NCBI GenBank assembly: GCA_938028175.1
Contig: CALJAE010000193.1
Coordinates: 1 to 5,178 of the forward strand
Length of the DNA stretch: 5,178 nucleotides
Origin: an uncultured Acidimicrobiales bacterium
GTDB lineage: Bacteria > Actinomycetota > Acidimicrobiia > Acidimicrobiales > SZUA-35
Direction of reading: 5' to 3'
Positions 1 to 5,178 of the stretch are shown here, one piece after another. Below the pieces are notes generated by a model. The model searched no databases. It was given only the letters and a program-made list of their open reading frames with translations, and was not told the origin of the DNA. Position numbers and translations under genes: made by a program. How positions within the stretch are numbered: the stretch's first letter is position 1; the number at the start of each line of letters is the position of its first letter.

Positions 1-565
1 CGCACCCAATTGCTCCGCCACCTACCACTACAGCCGAGCCTGGAAGTTCTGGGATAGATAGAAGCTCATCTGAAGTAACGATTCTTCGATCATCAATCGG
101 GAAACCATCCATAGTCCTTGGAACAGATCCAGCGGCAAGAACCACGGCATCACCAGTAATGACTTGACCATCCGATGCCCCACCAGAAATGGTTACGGTT
201 TTGTTGTCAGAACCAAGTGTGCCCGTTCCTTCAAAAACATGTACCTTGCGACTCTTAAGTAAGCCTCCCAGACCTCCTACAAGTTGATCGACAATCCCCT
301 GCTTGCGTTCGAGTGTCTTTGACCAGTCAACGCCCTTGGACTCGGCCAAGACTCCAAAGCTAGAGGCGTGTGATACTGCACGGGAGACAGCTGCTGTTTC
401 AAGCAACTCCTTAGCCGGGATACAACCAACATTAAGACAGGTCCCTCCAAGCTTTCCCTTTTCAACCAGGGCAATATTTAGACCTGCGGAAGCTCCATAT
501 AAAGCTGCGGCGTAACCACCTGGGCCGCCACCTACTACTACGACGTCAAACTGCGTATCGCTCAC
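1..565 (-). CDS. lpd: Dihydrolipoyl dehydrogenase (E3), N-terminal part, cut by the left edge
   Basis: E3 is the flavoprotein that re-oxidises the dihydrolipoyl group of the pyruvate and other 2-oxoacid dehydrogenase complexes, passing electrons through a disulfide and FAD to NAD+ in the cytoplasm. The 188 visible codons show the FAD-binding Rossmann glycines GGGPGG (residues 12-17), an acidic residue at the end of strand 2 (E35) and the redox disulfide GGTCLNVGCIPAK (Cys43, Cys48). The second, NAD-binding glycine motif GGGAIG (182-187) lies just before the edge. The family is about 460 residues long, so roughly 40% is present. The start is GTG at 565-563. An in-frame TAG three codons upstream (574-572) rules out a longer form, and no ATG occurs before the cysteine pair. 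AGG lies 5 nt and GAGG 10 nt upstream. The motif reads PAKELL where E. coli has PSKALL. Identification is firm; which 2-oxoacid complex it mainly serves is inferred from aceE nearby. Confidence 0.95.
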   Translation of the reverse strand, partial: MSDTQFDVVVVGGGPGGYAAALYGASAGLNIALVEKGKLGGTCLNVGCIPAKELLETAAVSRAVSHASSFGVLAESKGVDWSKTLERKQGIVDQLVGGLGGLLKSRKVHVFEGTGTLGSDNKTVTISGGASDGQVITGDAVVLAAGSVPRTMDGFPIDDRRIVTSDELLSIPELPGSAVVVGGGAIGC

Positions 566-582
566 TTGTACCTAACCTCAAT

Positions 583-672
583 TTAGCTTGCAATAATAAC
601 CTGCGTTATGAAAGCACCCAGAATCAGAAGGCCGGTGCCCAATGACAGCAGGAGAAGAAAGCGGGTACTCAC
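583..672 (-). CDS. Possible 29-residue single-helix membrane peptide upstream of lpd
   Basis: The reading frame begins GTG and ends TAA, 17 nt before the lpd start and on the same strand. It encodes a short basic N-terminus (STR) followed by about 22 mostly hydrophobic residues (starting FLLLLSLGTGLLILGAF) and a short tail ending VIIAS, the pattern of a one-pass membrane peptide with its N-terminus inside. There is no proper Shine-Dalgarno, but TAGTCT (plus-strand 680-685) ends 7 nt before the GTG, the arrangement of a leaderless actinobacterial start. An in-frame TAA further upstream leaves GTG 672 as the only usable start. I recognise no family. It could instead be the 5' leader of lpd with chance hydrophobic coding potential. 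The close spacing to lpd and lack of other content in this gap favour a real gene modestly. Confidence 0.38.
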   Translation of the reverse strand: MSTRFLLLLSLGTGLLILGAFITQVIIAS

Positions 673-679
673 CTCGAGT

Positions 680-685
680 AGACTA
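680..685 (-). promoter_or_regulatory. Candidate -10 element (TAGTCT) for the lpd-side transcript
   Basis: Read on the minus strand this is TAGTCT, matching the actinobacterial TAnnnT -10 consensus. It lies 7 nt before the GTG at 672, so transcription would begin at about the first base of that codon. No convincing -35 lies 16-18 nt upstream, which is common for leaderless actinobacterial promoters. The transcript would cover the small ORF and then lpd. A six-base match of this kind is weak evidence on its own. Confidence 0.3.
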
Positions 686-711
686 GCGCGAGGTTTGACA
701 GTTTAGGATAA

Positions 712-1617
712 ATGAACAACATGAAAATAGTAATCTCCGGCGCATCAGGAATGATAGGTTCGGCACTGAGCGACAAGCTGTCTAATCTCGGCCATGAAGT
801 CATCCACCTAGTCCGCCGTAAAGCAAATAGCGACGCAGAGATAGAGTGGGACCCCGTTAACTTCAAGCTGCCCAGGGGATGCTTGGATTCGACCGACGCT
901 GTGGTGAACCTTAACGGCGCCAACATTGGTGGCAAACGTTGGACCGAGACCTACAAACAGACTCTTGTTAACTCTCGTTTAAGCCCGACGGCCACTCTGG
1001 CTACAGAGATAAGCCAATCATCAAACCCCCCGAAGTGTTTTTTGTCCGGATCAGCAATTGGCTTTTATGGACCGAGAGGCAACGAAACACTCACTGAGCA
1101 GTCCAGCCAAGGAGAAGGCTTTCTAGCTCAACTAACCGCAGACTGGGAAGCCGCTGCAACACCTGCAGCTGAAGCAGGTGTAAGAACTTGCAACCTGCGT
1201 ACTGGTGTGGTGTTGCACCCATCAGATGGGCCACTTAAAAAGATGCTTCCCCTGTTCAAGTTGGGCTTGGGCGGCAAGATGGGTAGCGGCAAACAAACTT
1301 GGTCATGGATCACCCTAGATGATGAGGTAGATGCGATCATCCACCTCATTGAGTCTGAAACCTCTGGACCCGTCAATCTGACGAGCCCCCAGCCAGCAAC
1401 CAACCAAGAATTCACAAGCGAAATAGGATCACACCTAGGCAGACCGACATTGTTTCCAGTCCCTAAGTTTGGCCCATCACTCCTACTTGGGAGCGAACTC
1501 GCTCAAGCCTTGCTGTTTGATTCAGCCCGAGTTCTGCCCGAGGTGCTTGAGGCAGATGGCTTCAAGCATTCTCAGCCTTCACTCGAGAAAGCATTTACTG
1601 ACTTACTTCCTAAGTAG
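712..1617 (+). CDS. TIGR01777-family SDR / NAD(P)-dependent epimerase-like protein
   Basis: This 301-residue protein is full length for the TIGR01777 (YfcH / SDR39U1) group of extended short-chain dehydrogenases, whose substrate is unknown. It has a Rossmann glycine motif GASGMIG (residues 10-16), an early conserved segment VVNLNGANIGGKRW, and the family signature SGSAIGFYGPRG (112-123, Tyr119) followed by LTEQS. The canonical catalytic Lys four residues after Tyr is absent, as is usual in this group. The C-terminal domain (DUF1731-like, about residues 250-300) contains LLFDSARVLPEVL. The start is ambiguous: ATG 712 has AGGA only 3 nt upstream, and ATG 721 (Met4) has the same AGGA 12 nt upstream. 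Both begin just before the first beta strand. It is divergent from lpd. From memory, the M. tuberculosis homologue Rv2216 lies between dlaT and lipB, so linkage to lipoyl-enzyme genes recurs, but no biochemical role follows from that. Confidence 0.92.
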   Translation: MNNMKIVISGASGMIGSALSDKLSNLGHEVIHLVRRKANSDAEIEWDPVNFKLPRGCLDSTDAVVNLNGANIGGKRWTETYKQTLVNSRLSPTATLATEISQSSNPPKCFLSGSAIGFYGPRGNETLTEQSSQGEGFLAQLTADWEAAATPAAEAGVRTCNLRTGVVLHPSDGPLKKMLPLFKLGLGGKMGSGKQTWSWITLDDEVDAIIHLIESETSGPVNLTSPQPATNQEFTSEIGSHLGRPTLFPVPKFGPSLLLGSELAQALLFDSARVLPEVLEADGFKHSQPSLEKAFTDLLPK

Positions 1618-1618
1618 T

Positions 1619-1900
1619 TTAGGAAACCGTCACAGCTGGATAGAAGGCAACATAATCTTTGATATTTGCTGCATCCGTTAACGGTGTCTGATACTGCCAC
1701 GCAACATTGTCGGCGGAAGTTTCATCGACAGAGATTGAGTAGTAGCTGGCCTCACCCTTCCAAGGACACACTGTGGCATGTTCGGTCTTAGTGAAGTACT
1801 CCCACTTCACAGAGTCTGATGGAAAGTAATGGTTACCTTCCACTACAACTGTCGAGTCAGACTCAGCTACTGTTTTGCCAGCGAATTGTGCGGTTATCAT
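1619..1900 (-). CDS. DUF427 (PF04248) family protein
   Basis: This small soluble protein of 93 residues is the normal size for a single DUF427 domain. The characteristic pattern is visible: VVVEGNHYFP (18-27), SVKWEYF (30-36), the invariant-looking CPWKGEASYYS (45-55), then VAWQYQTPL and the closing KDYVAFYP. No enzymatic activity is established for the family; Pfam places it near nucleotidyltransferase-like folds. There is no signal peptide or membrane segment. The ATG at 1900 is supported by GGGAG 5 nt upstream (plus-strand 1906-1910), the clearest ribosome-binding site in the window. The TAA stop lies 1 nt from the stop of the convergent SDR gene, so the two transcripts must overlap at their 3' ends. 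The upstream spacer is shared with the divergent J-like gene. Family assignment is strong; function is unknown. Confidence 0.92.
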   Translation of the reverse strand: MITAQFAGKTVAESDSTVVVEGNHYFPSDSVKWEYFTKTEHATVCPWKGEASYYSISVDETSADNVAWQYQTPLTDAANIKDYVAFYPAVTVS

Positions 1901-1948
1901 TTGATCTCCCTGTATCGTTACCCAGCAGGCTATCGGTGGGCAAACAGT

Positions 1949-1971
1949 CCCAGTTTGGGTACTTTACCCCA
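1949..1971. repeat. Two overlapping, mutually exclusive hairpins
   Basis: CCCA-GTT-TGGG (1949-1959) and GGGTA-CTT-TACCC (1957-1969) share the GGG at 1957-1959, so only one can form in a single strand. The second can be extended past one mismatch by a T-A pair (1955/1971). Both are too short to be strong alone. They lie in the divergent spacer and could act as DNA palindromes rather than RNA structures. Confidence 0.4.
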
Positions 1972-2021
1972 CTAAGTATCTGTGCGATGTCGCGACTTTA
2001 GCCACACACTAGGAGTCATAC

Positions 2022-2045
2022 CCTTGCTGCGATAAACACGCAAGG
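2022..2045. repeat. Perfect 6-bp inverted repeat upstream of the J-like gene
   Basis: CCTTGC (2022-2027) and GCAAGG (2040-2045) are exact reverse complements separated by 12 nt, with the right arm ending 14 nt before the ATG at 2060. The geometry fits a dimeric regulator site or a leader hairpin placed just before the start codon. Six-base arms occur by chance fairly often, so function is uncertain. Confidence 0.35.
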
Positions 2046-2059
2046 TTGAGAGAGAACTA

Positions 2060-2314
2060 ATGAGCCCAAAGGCAAACGAAGAAACCCCAATATTTGTAGA
2101 GGCACAACAGGCCCGCAAATCTCGGGCTACACGCTCTCAGTGTCTTCGTATCCTCGGGCTAGCCGGTGAGCCATCAACGATGGATATCCAAGCCGCATAT
2201 AAAGGCCTTGTTGCAGACATGACCCCTGGTGAACATGCAAACCACTCAAGAGTTGCAGTCGCCAAATCCCTACTTGCAGAAGTAGAACTTGCTTATCAAG
2301 AACTAAGCGCTTAA
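2060..2314 (+). CDS. Small J-domain-like protein lacking the HPD signature
   Basis: This 84-residue protein has a hydrophilic tail of about 27 residues, then a segment with the layout of a J-domain: helix I ending CLRILGL (28-34), an ST.. helix cap, helix II DIQAAYKGLVADM (42-54), a loop, and helix III with LLAEVELAYQELSA (71-84). This corresponds to the LGV..., IKKAYRKLA and INEAYEVLS positions of DnaJ. Where DnaJ has HPD in the loop, this protein has TPG (55-57). HPD is required for stimulating Hsp70 ATPase, so a normal co-chaperone role is unlikely; a J-like fold used for binding is an inference. No zinc-finger, G/F region or membrane segment is present. The ATG lacks a good Shine-Dalgarno (only GAGAGAG about 8 nt upstream). 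It converges on the ribonuclease HI gene 30 nt away. The frame is credible for its length and clean composition; the fold assignment is moderate. Confidence 0.75.
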   Translation: MSPKANEETPIFVEAQQARKSRATRSQCLRILGLAGEPSTMDIQAAYKGLVADMTPGEHANHSRVAVAKSLLAEVELAYQELSA

Positions 2315-2318
2315 CGCC

Positions 2319-2339
2319 GGTTTCGCCTTCGGCAAAGCC
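2319..2339. terminator. Hairpin between converging genes, without a U tract
   Basis: GGTTTCGCC (2319-2327) and GGCAAAGCC (2331-2339) form a 9-position stem around a TTC triloop, with one G-U wobble and one C-A mismatch on the plus strand. It lies in the 30 nt between the stop of the J-like gene and the stop of ribonuclease HI, where a shared terminator is expected. Neither strand has a run of T after the stem, so it is not a textbook intrinsic terminator. A U-tract-less or Rho-assisted terminator, common in actinobacteria, is possible. Confidence 0.45.
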
Positions 2340-2344
2340 CTAAC

Positions 2345-2764
2345 CTACTGCTCCACAGCTTCTACAGCTAGTCGATCTGCTTTGTCATTCATCTCGTCAC
2401 CAGAATGGCCTTTGACCCAGGTAAAGGAGATCTCATCTTTGCGCTCGAGGTAGAGATCTATCAAAGGCTCCCAAAGATCACGGTTAGCGACTTCTTTGCC
2501 TGCAGAGTTCTTCCACCCTCTCCTAAGCCATCCCGAATACCAACCGTCTTTAAAGCAGTTAACTACGTAAGTCGAATCAGAAAAAATGTGGATTTCTCCC
2601 TCGTTGGACGAAATCGCTTCAAGAACCGCTCGAAGCTCCATGCGCTGATTAGTAGAAGGCGTTTCTGGTCCACTATCGAAATTGTCGTCTGAAATAATCC
2701 ATGCCCAACCACCTGGACCCGGGTTCCCCGAGCAAGCACCATCAGTGTAAATTTTGGTTACCAA
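2345..2764 (-). CDS. rnhA: Ribonuclease HI
   Basis: This cytoplasmic endonuclease cleaves the RNA strand of RNA-DNA hybrids, removing R-loops and primer RNA. At 139 residues it is a single complete RNase H domain (E. coli has 155). The opening YTDGACSGNPGPGGW holds the first metal ligand (Asp8). The others are Glu43 in NQRMELRAV, Asp63 in FSDSTYV and Asp130 in NDKADRLA, with the active-site histidine His120 in WVKGHSGDEMN. The basic, Trp-rich segment GWLRRGWKNSAGKEVANRDLW (78-98) is the substrate-handle region. The start is TTG at 2764-2762, supported by AGGGA 6 nt upstream (plus-strand 2771-2775). An in-frame TGA upstream and the absence of ATG or GTG before Asp8 leave no better choice. There is no C-terminal phosphatase domain like that fused in the mycobacterial protein Rv2228c. 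It is divergent from aceE and appears monocistronic within the window. Confidence 0.97.
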   Translation of the reverse strand: MVTKIYTDGACSGNPGPGGWAWIISDDNFDSGPETPSTNQRMELRAVLEAISSNEGEIHIFSDSTYVVNCFKDGWYSGWLRRGWKNSAGKEVANRDLWEPLIDLYLERKDEISFTWVKGHSGDEMNDKADRLAVEAVEQ

Positions 2765-2902
2765 TCTGTATCCCTGCTCGCCTCGTAAACTGGTTCAAAA
2801 GCATATCATCGCAACTACGACTGACCGAGGATATGACAACTTATTGAGATCCAATTTGGCACATACTATTGAAAAGTGTTCCACAGCTAGCACAATAGAA
2901 AT
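2765..2902. promoter_or_regulatory. Divergent spacer between rnhA and aceE
   Basis: This 138-bp region must carry the start signals of both genes. On the rnhA side only the AGGGA ribosome-binding site is clear; no convincing -35/-10 pair was found on the minus strand. On the aceE side a plausible promoter lies at 2869-2896. I found no ORF, long repeat or terminator-like structure in it. Confidence 0.6.
2869..2896 (+). promoter_or_regulatory. aceE: Candidate leaderless promoter for aceE
   Basis: TTGAAA (2869-2874, five of six matches to TTGACA) and CACAAT (2891-2896, four of six to TATAAT) are 16 nt apart. The -10 ends 6 nt before the aceE ATG at 2903, placing the expected transcription start on or next to the start codon. 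The absence of any Shine-Dalgarno before this ATG agrees with leaderless translation. The -10 match is imperfect. Confidence 0.38.
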
Positions 2903-5178
2903 ATGAACGATAGCTACCTCATGCAGTTTCCTGACTTCGACCCAGGAGAAACCGACGAATGGCTCGATTCTCTTGATTCGGTTAAAGAGTTAAGGGGCCG
3001 CAAGCGTGCTCGATACTTACTTGATCGACTTATCCAACACGGTACTGATATCGATCTCAACAACCCTGTCCCAGTTTCAACTGACTATGTAAACACAATA
3101 CCAACCGAATCAGAACCAGCCTTTCCTGGTGACGCTGACATTGAAAGACGAATTAGAGCATTCGTAAGATGGAATGCAGCTGCGATGGTTGTGAACGCGA
3201 ACAAGCGTGCTGACGGAATTGGCGGACACCTCTCTACATTCGCTTCGTCTGCAACATTATATGAAATTGGCTTCAACCATTTCTTCAGAGGCAAAGATGG
3301 TGGAGACGCTGGAGATGCCGTTTACTTCCAGGGCCACGCCGCACCGGGAATCTATGCTCGAGCTTTCTTAGAAGGACGCCTCGATGAACAACACCTAGAC
3401 AACTTCCGTTTCGAAGTCGATGGCCATGGTCTTTCCAGTTATCCGCACCCTCGACTTATGCCAGAGTTCTGGGAGTACCCAACCGTCTCAATGGGACTAG
3501 GTCCAATCAACTCTCTCTACCATGCCCGCTTCCTTCGTTACCTACATAACCGAAGCATTGACGACACAACCAATACCAATGTTTGGGCATTCTTAGGCGA
3601 TGGCGAATGTGACGAACCAGAAACTCTCGGTTCAATCTCGCTCGCTGGCCGCGACAAACTCGACAATCTAACCTGGGTTATCAACTGCAATCTGCAGCGC
3701 CTCGACGGACCCGTTAGAGGGAATCAGAAAATCATCCAAGAGCTAGAAGCTGTATTCCGCGGTGCCGGCTGGAATGTTATAAAGGTAATTTGGGGTGGCA
3801 AATGGGATGAACTCTTTGCCAACGATACCGAAGGTGTACTTCAAGAAAGACTCGAGAACACAGTAGACGGCGAGTTCCAGCGATACGCAGTCGAGTCCGG
3901 CGCTTACATCAGAGAGAATTTCTTTGGCACCGACCCTCGTCTATTGAAACTTGTTGAACACCTGAGTGATGACGACCTAAGACAGCTTCCTCGAGGTGGC
4001 CACGACTACAAGAAGGTTTACGCTGCCTACAAAGAAGCCACAGAGCACAAGGGTCAACCAACCGTAATTCTGGCTAAGACCATTAAGGGTTGGACTCTGG
4101 GAGACGGCTTCGAGGGACGAAACGCAACACATCAAATCAAGAAGATGACTGTCAACCAGATGCAGGACCTTCGTGAACGTCTACACCTACAAGACGCTGT
4201 CGAGGAAAGCGAACTCGAAGATGGATTTGCTCCGTATCTGAAACTTGATGCTGACAGTCCTGAGTACAAATATATGACTGAGAGGCGTGGAGCTCTAAAT
4301 GGACCGCTACCTAAGCGAACAACCTCAACTCGCCTAGCGCTCGGCAGACCTGAACCAGCATTGTTTGGCAACTTGGATGAAGGCTCCGGCGGACGAGAAG
4401 TCTCAACCACGATGGCATTCGTTTCACTACTTCGAGACTTGATGAGAGATGAAGCATTCGGCGACCGAGTGGTTCCTATCATCCCTGACGAAGCACGTAC
4501 CTTCGGCATGGATTCAATGTTTAGAGAATTCGAGATCTACGCACCATTCGGTCAGAAGTATGAACCCGTAGATCACTCTCTTCTACTTAGCTATACCGAG
4601 GATTCAGACGGTCAAATATTAGAAGAGGGAATCACCGAAGCTGGATCTACTGCAAGCTGGCTAGCGGCAGCAACTAGCTACGCTCACCGTGGCGTACCTA
4701 TGGTTCCGTTCTACACCTTCTACTCAATGTTTGGTTTCCAGCGTGTTGGTGACCTCCTATGGTGTGCCGCTGACTCGCGAGCAAGAGGCTTCTTAATTGG
4801 CGCCACAGCTGGTCGAACAACACTGACTGGCGAAGGCCTACAGCATCAAGACGGACACTCACTCGCTCTAGCAGCGACCGTACCATCTTGCCAGGCTTAC
4901 GATCCAGCGTTTGCTTACGAAGTCTCAGCAATCATCAAAGATGGTCTCGAGAGAATGTATGAAAACGGTGAGGACGTTTATTACTACCTAACTGCATATA
5001 ACGAAAACTATGAGCAACCAGCTAAGCCAAGCAACAAAGACGTCGACGCTCAAATTATCTCTGGTCTATACAAGTGGGCTGATGCACCAAAAGGTAAGCA
5101 CTCTGCAACCATCTTGTTCTCGGGTAGCGCACACTCTGCGGCAAGAGAAGCTCAAACTGAGCTGGCAGAGAAATGGGA
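2903..5178 (+). CDS. aceE: Pyruvate dehydrogenase E1, homodimeric type, cut by the right edge
   Basis: AceE is the thiamine-diphosphate enzyme that decarboxylates pyruvate and acetylates the lipoyl group of E2. The frame is open for 758 codons to the edge (E. coli AceE has 887), and the sequence follows E. coli AceE almost colinearly. The N-terminal E2-binding segment opens with FDPGETDEWLDSLDSV. His109 (GGHLSTF) and His145 (YFQGHAAPG) match E. coli His106 and His142. The ThDP/Mg motif runs from GDGE (232-235) to NCN (261-263), with Asp233 and Asn263 as ligands. The mobile inner loop IKGWTLGDGFEGRNATHQ carries His410 (E. coli His407). Glu530 (DEARTFGM), the cofactor-activating Glu579 (EGITEAG) and His648 (GLQHQDGH) match Glu522, Glu571 and His640. 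The shift from +3 to +8 implies about five extra residues between the loop and Glu530. The start ATG is the first possible, has no Shine-Dalgarno and fits a leaderless transcript. There is no sign of frameshift. E2 is not in the window. Confidence 0.98.
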   Translation, partial: MNDSYLMQFPDFDPGETDEWLDSLDSVKELRGRKRARYLLDRLIQHGTDIDLNNPVPVSTDYVNTIPTESEPAFPGDADIERRIRAFVRWNAAAMVVNANKRADGIGGHLSTFASSATLYEIGFNHFFRGKDGGDAGDAVYFQGHAAPGIYARAFLEGRLDEQHLDNFRFEVDGHGLSSYPHPRLMPEFWEYPTVSMGLGPINSLYHARFLRYLHNRSIDDTTNTNVWAFLGDGECDEPETLGSISLAGRDKLDNLTWVINCNLQRLDGPVRGNQKIIQELEAVFRGAGWNVIKVIWGGKWDELFANDTEGVLQERLENTVDGEFQRYAVESGAYIRENFFGTDPRLLKLVEHLSDDDLRQLPRGGHDYKKVYAAYKEATEHKGQPTVILAKTIKGWTLGDGFEGRNATHQIKKMTVNQMQDLRERLHLQDAVEESELEDGFAPYLKLDADSPEYKYMTERRGALNGPLPKRTTSTRLALGRPEPALFGNLDEGSGGREVSTTMAFVSLLRDLMRDEAFGDRVVPIIPDEARTFGMDSMFREFEIYAPFGQKYEPVDHSLLLSYTEDSDGQILEEGITEAGSTASWLAAATSYAHRGVPMVPFYTFYSMFGFQRVGDLLWCAADSRARGFLIGATAGRTTLTGEGLQHQDGHSLALAATVPSCQAYDPAFAYEVSAIIKDGLERMYENGEDVYYYLTAYNENYEQPAKPSNKDVDAQIISGLYKWADAPKGKHSATILFSGSAHSAAREAQTELAEKW

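Larger units (their letters stand above)
1901..2059. promoter_or_regulatory. Divergent intergenic region rich in short inverted repeats
   Basis: The DUF427 gene leaves to the left and the J-like gene to the right, so at least two promoters should be here. I could not place a convincing -35/-10 pair on either strand. The left half holds alternating CCCA and TGGG arms (1921-1924, 1937-1940, 1949-1952, 1956-1959) followed by TACCCCA (1965-1971), so several mutually exclusive hairpins are possible. The middle holds the 8-bp palindrome GTCGCGAC (1989-1996). The right end holds a 6-bp inverted repeat (2022-2045). Which of these, if any, is an operator or RNA structure cannot be told from one sequence. 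Confidence 0.5.

Noticed and set aside
303..515. Plus-strand open frame inside lpd
   Set aside because: It is antisense to the FAD and disulfide region of lpd, whose conserved motifs account for the sequence; the product has no recognisable features.
695..700. Perfect TTGACA hexamer before the SDR gene
   Set aside because: A -10 at the normal distance would fall at about 718-723, inside the coding region and beyond ATG 712, with no TATAAT-like sequence there.
1128..1415. Minus-strand open frame inside the SDR gene
   Set aside because: It is antisense to conserved SDR sequence and gives a low-complexity Ser/Pro-rich product typical of shadow frames.
1981..2001. GTCGCGAC palindrome (1989-1996) as a regulator site
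   Set aside because: An isolated 8-bp palindrome with no second copy in the window is not enough to call an operator.
2405..2692. Plus-strand open frame of 95 codons opposite rnhA
   Set aside because: It lies wholly opposite the RNase H catalytic motifs and has no ribosome-binding site or recognisable domain.
2844..2869. TTGAGA and TACTAT as an aceE promoter
   Set aside because: The spacer is only 14 nt, too short for a standard promoter; TTGAAA with CACAAT has better geometry.
4132..4509. Minus-strand open frame of 125 codons inside aceE
   Set aside because: It is antisense to colinear AceE sequence; the Ser/Arg-rich product reflects the complement of aceE codons.
1..5178. CRISPR arrays, tRNA or rRNA genes, insertion sequences, toxin-antitoxin or defence genes
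   Set aside because: I saw no regularly spaced repeats, cloverleaf-like sequence, terminal inverted repeats around a transposase, or gene pair of those kinds on either strand.

Overview
The window looks like an ordinary chromosomal segment of a high-GC Gram-positive type bacterium (Actinomycetota), although its base composition is only about half GC. Three things point that way: a homodimeric AceE-type pyruvate dehydrogenase E1, a TIGR01777 epimerase-like gene close to lipoyl-complex genes, and frequent non-ATG starts with weak or missing Shine-Dalgarno sequences. A planktonic actinobacterium of the Acidimicrobiia kind would fit, but that is inference from gene style. No mobile element, CRISPR array, tRNA, rRNA or phage gene is visible.

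Layout from left to right. (1) The N-terminal 188 codons of dihydrolipoyl dehydrogenase (lpd, E3) lie on the minus strand and run off the left edge. A possible 29-residue single-helix membrane peptide sits 17 nt upstream in the same direction. (2) A TIGR01777-family SDR/epimerase-like gene on the plus strand starts divergently from lpd and ends 1 nt from the end of (3), a DUF427 protein on the minus strand. (4) After a 159-bp divergent spacer rich in short inverted repeats comes an 84-residue protein that reads as a J-domain with its HPD signature replaced by TPG. It converges on (5), ribonuclease HI on the minus strand (TTG start), with a hairpin between the two ends. (6) Divergent from ribonuclease HI is aceE (E1), which fills the right 44% of the window and is cut by the right edge at residue 758 of about 890.

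Functionally, the two edge genes are the first and third enzymes of the pyruvate dehydrogenase complex. E1 decarboxylates pyruvate and acetylates the lipoyl group of E2, and E3 re-oxidises the dihydrolipoyl group with NAD+. No E2 is in view. The four genes between them have no obvious role in that reaction and are probably independent units, since the strand switches five times in 5.2 kb.

I do not see an unmistakable new system. The observations most worth a second look are the HPD-less J-like protein, the small membrane ORF upstream of lpd with a leaderless-type start, the apparently leaderless aceE promoter, and the inverted-repeat-rich spacer at 1901-2059.
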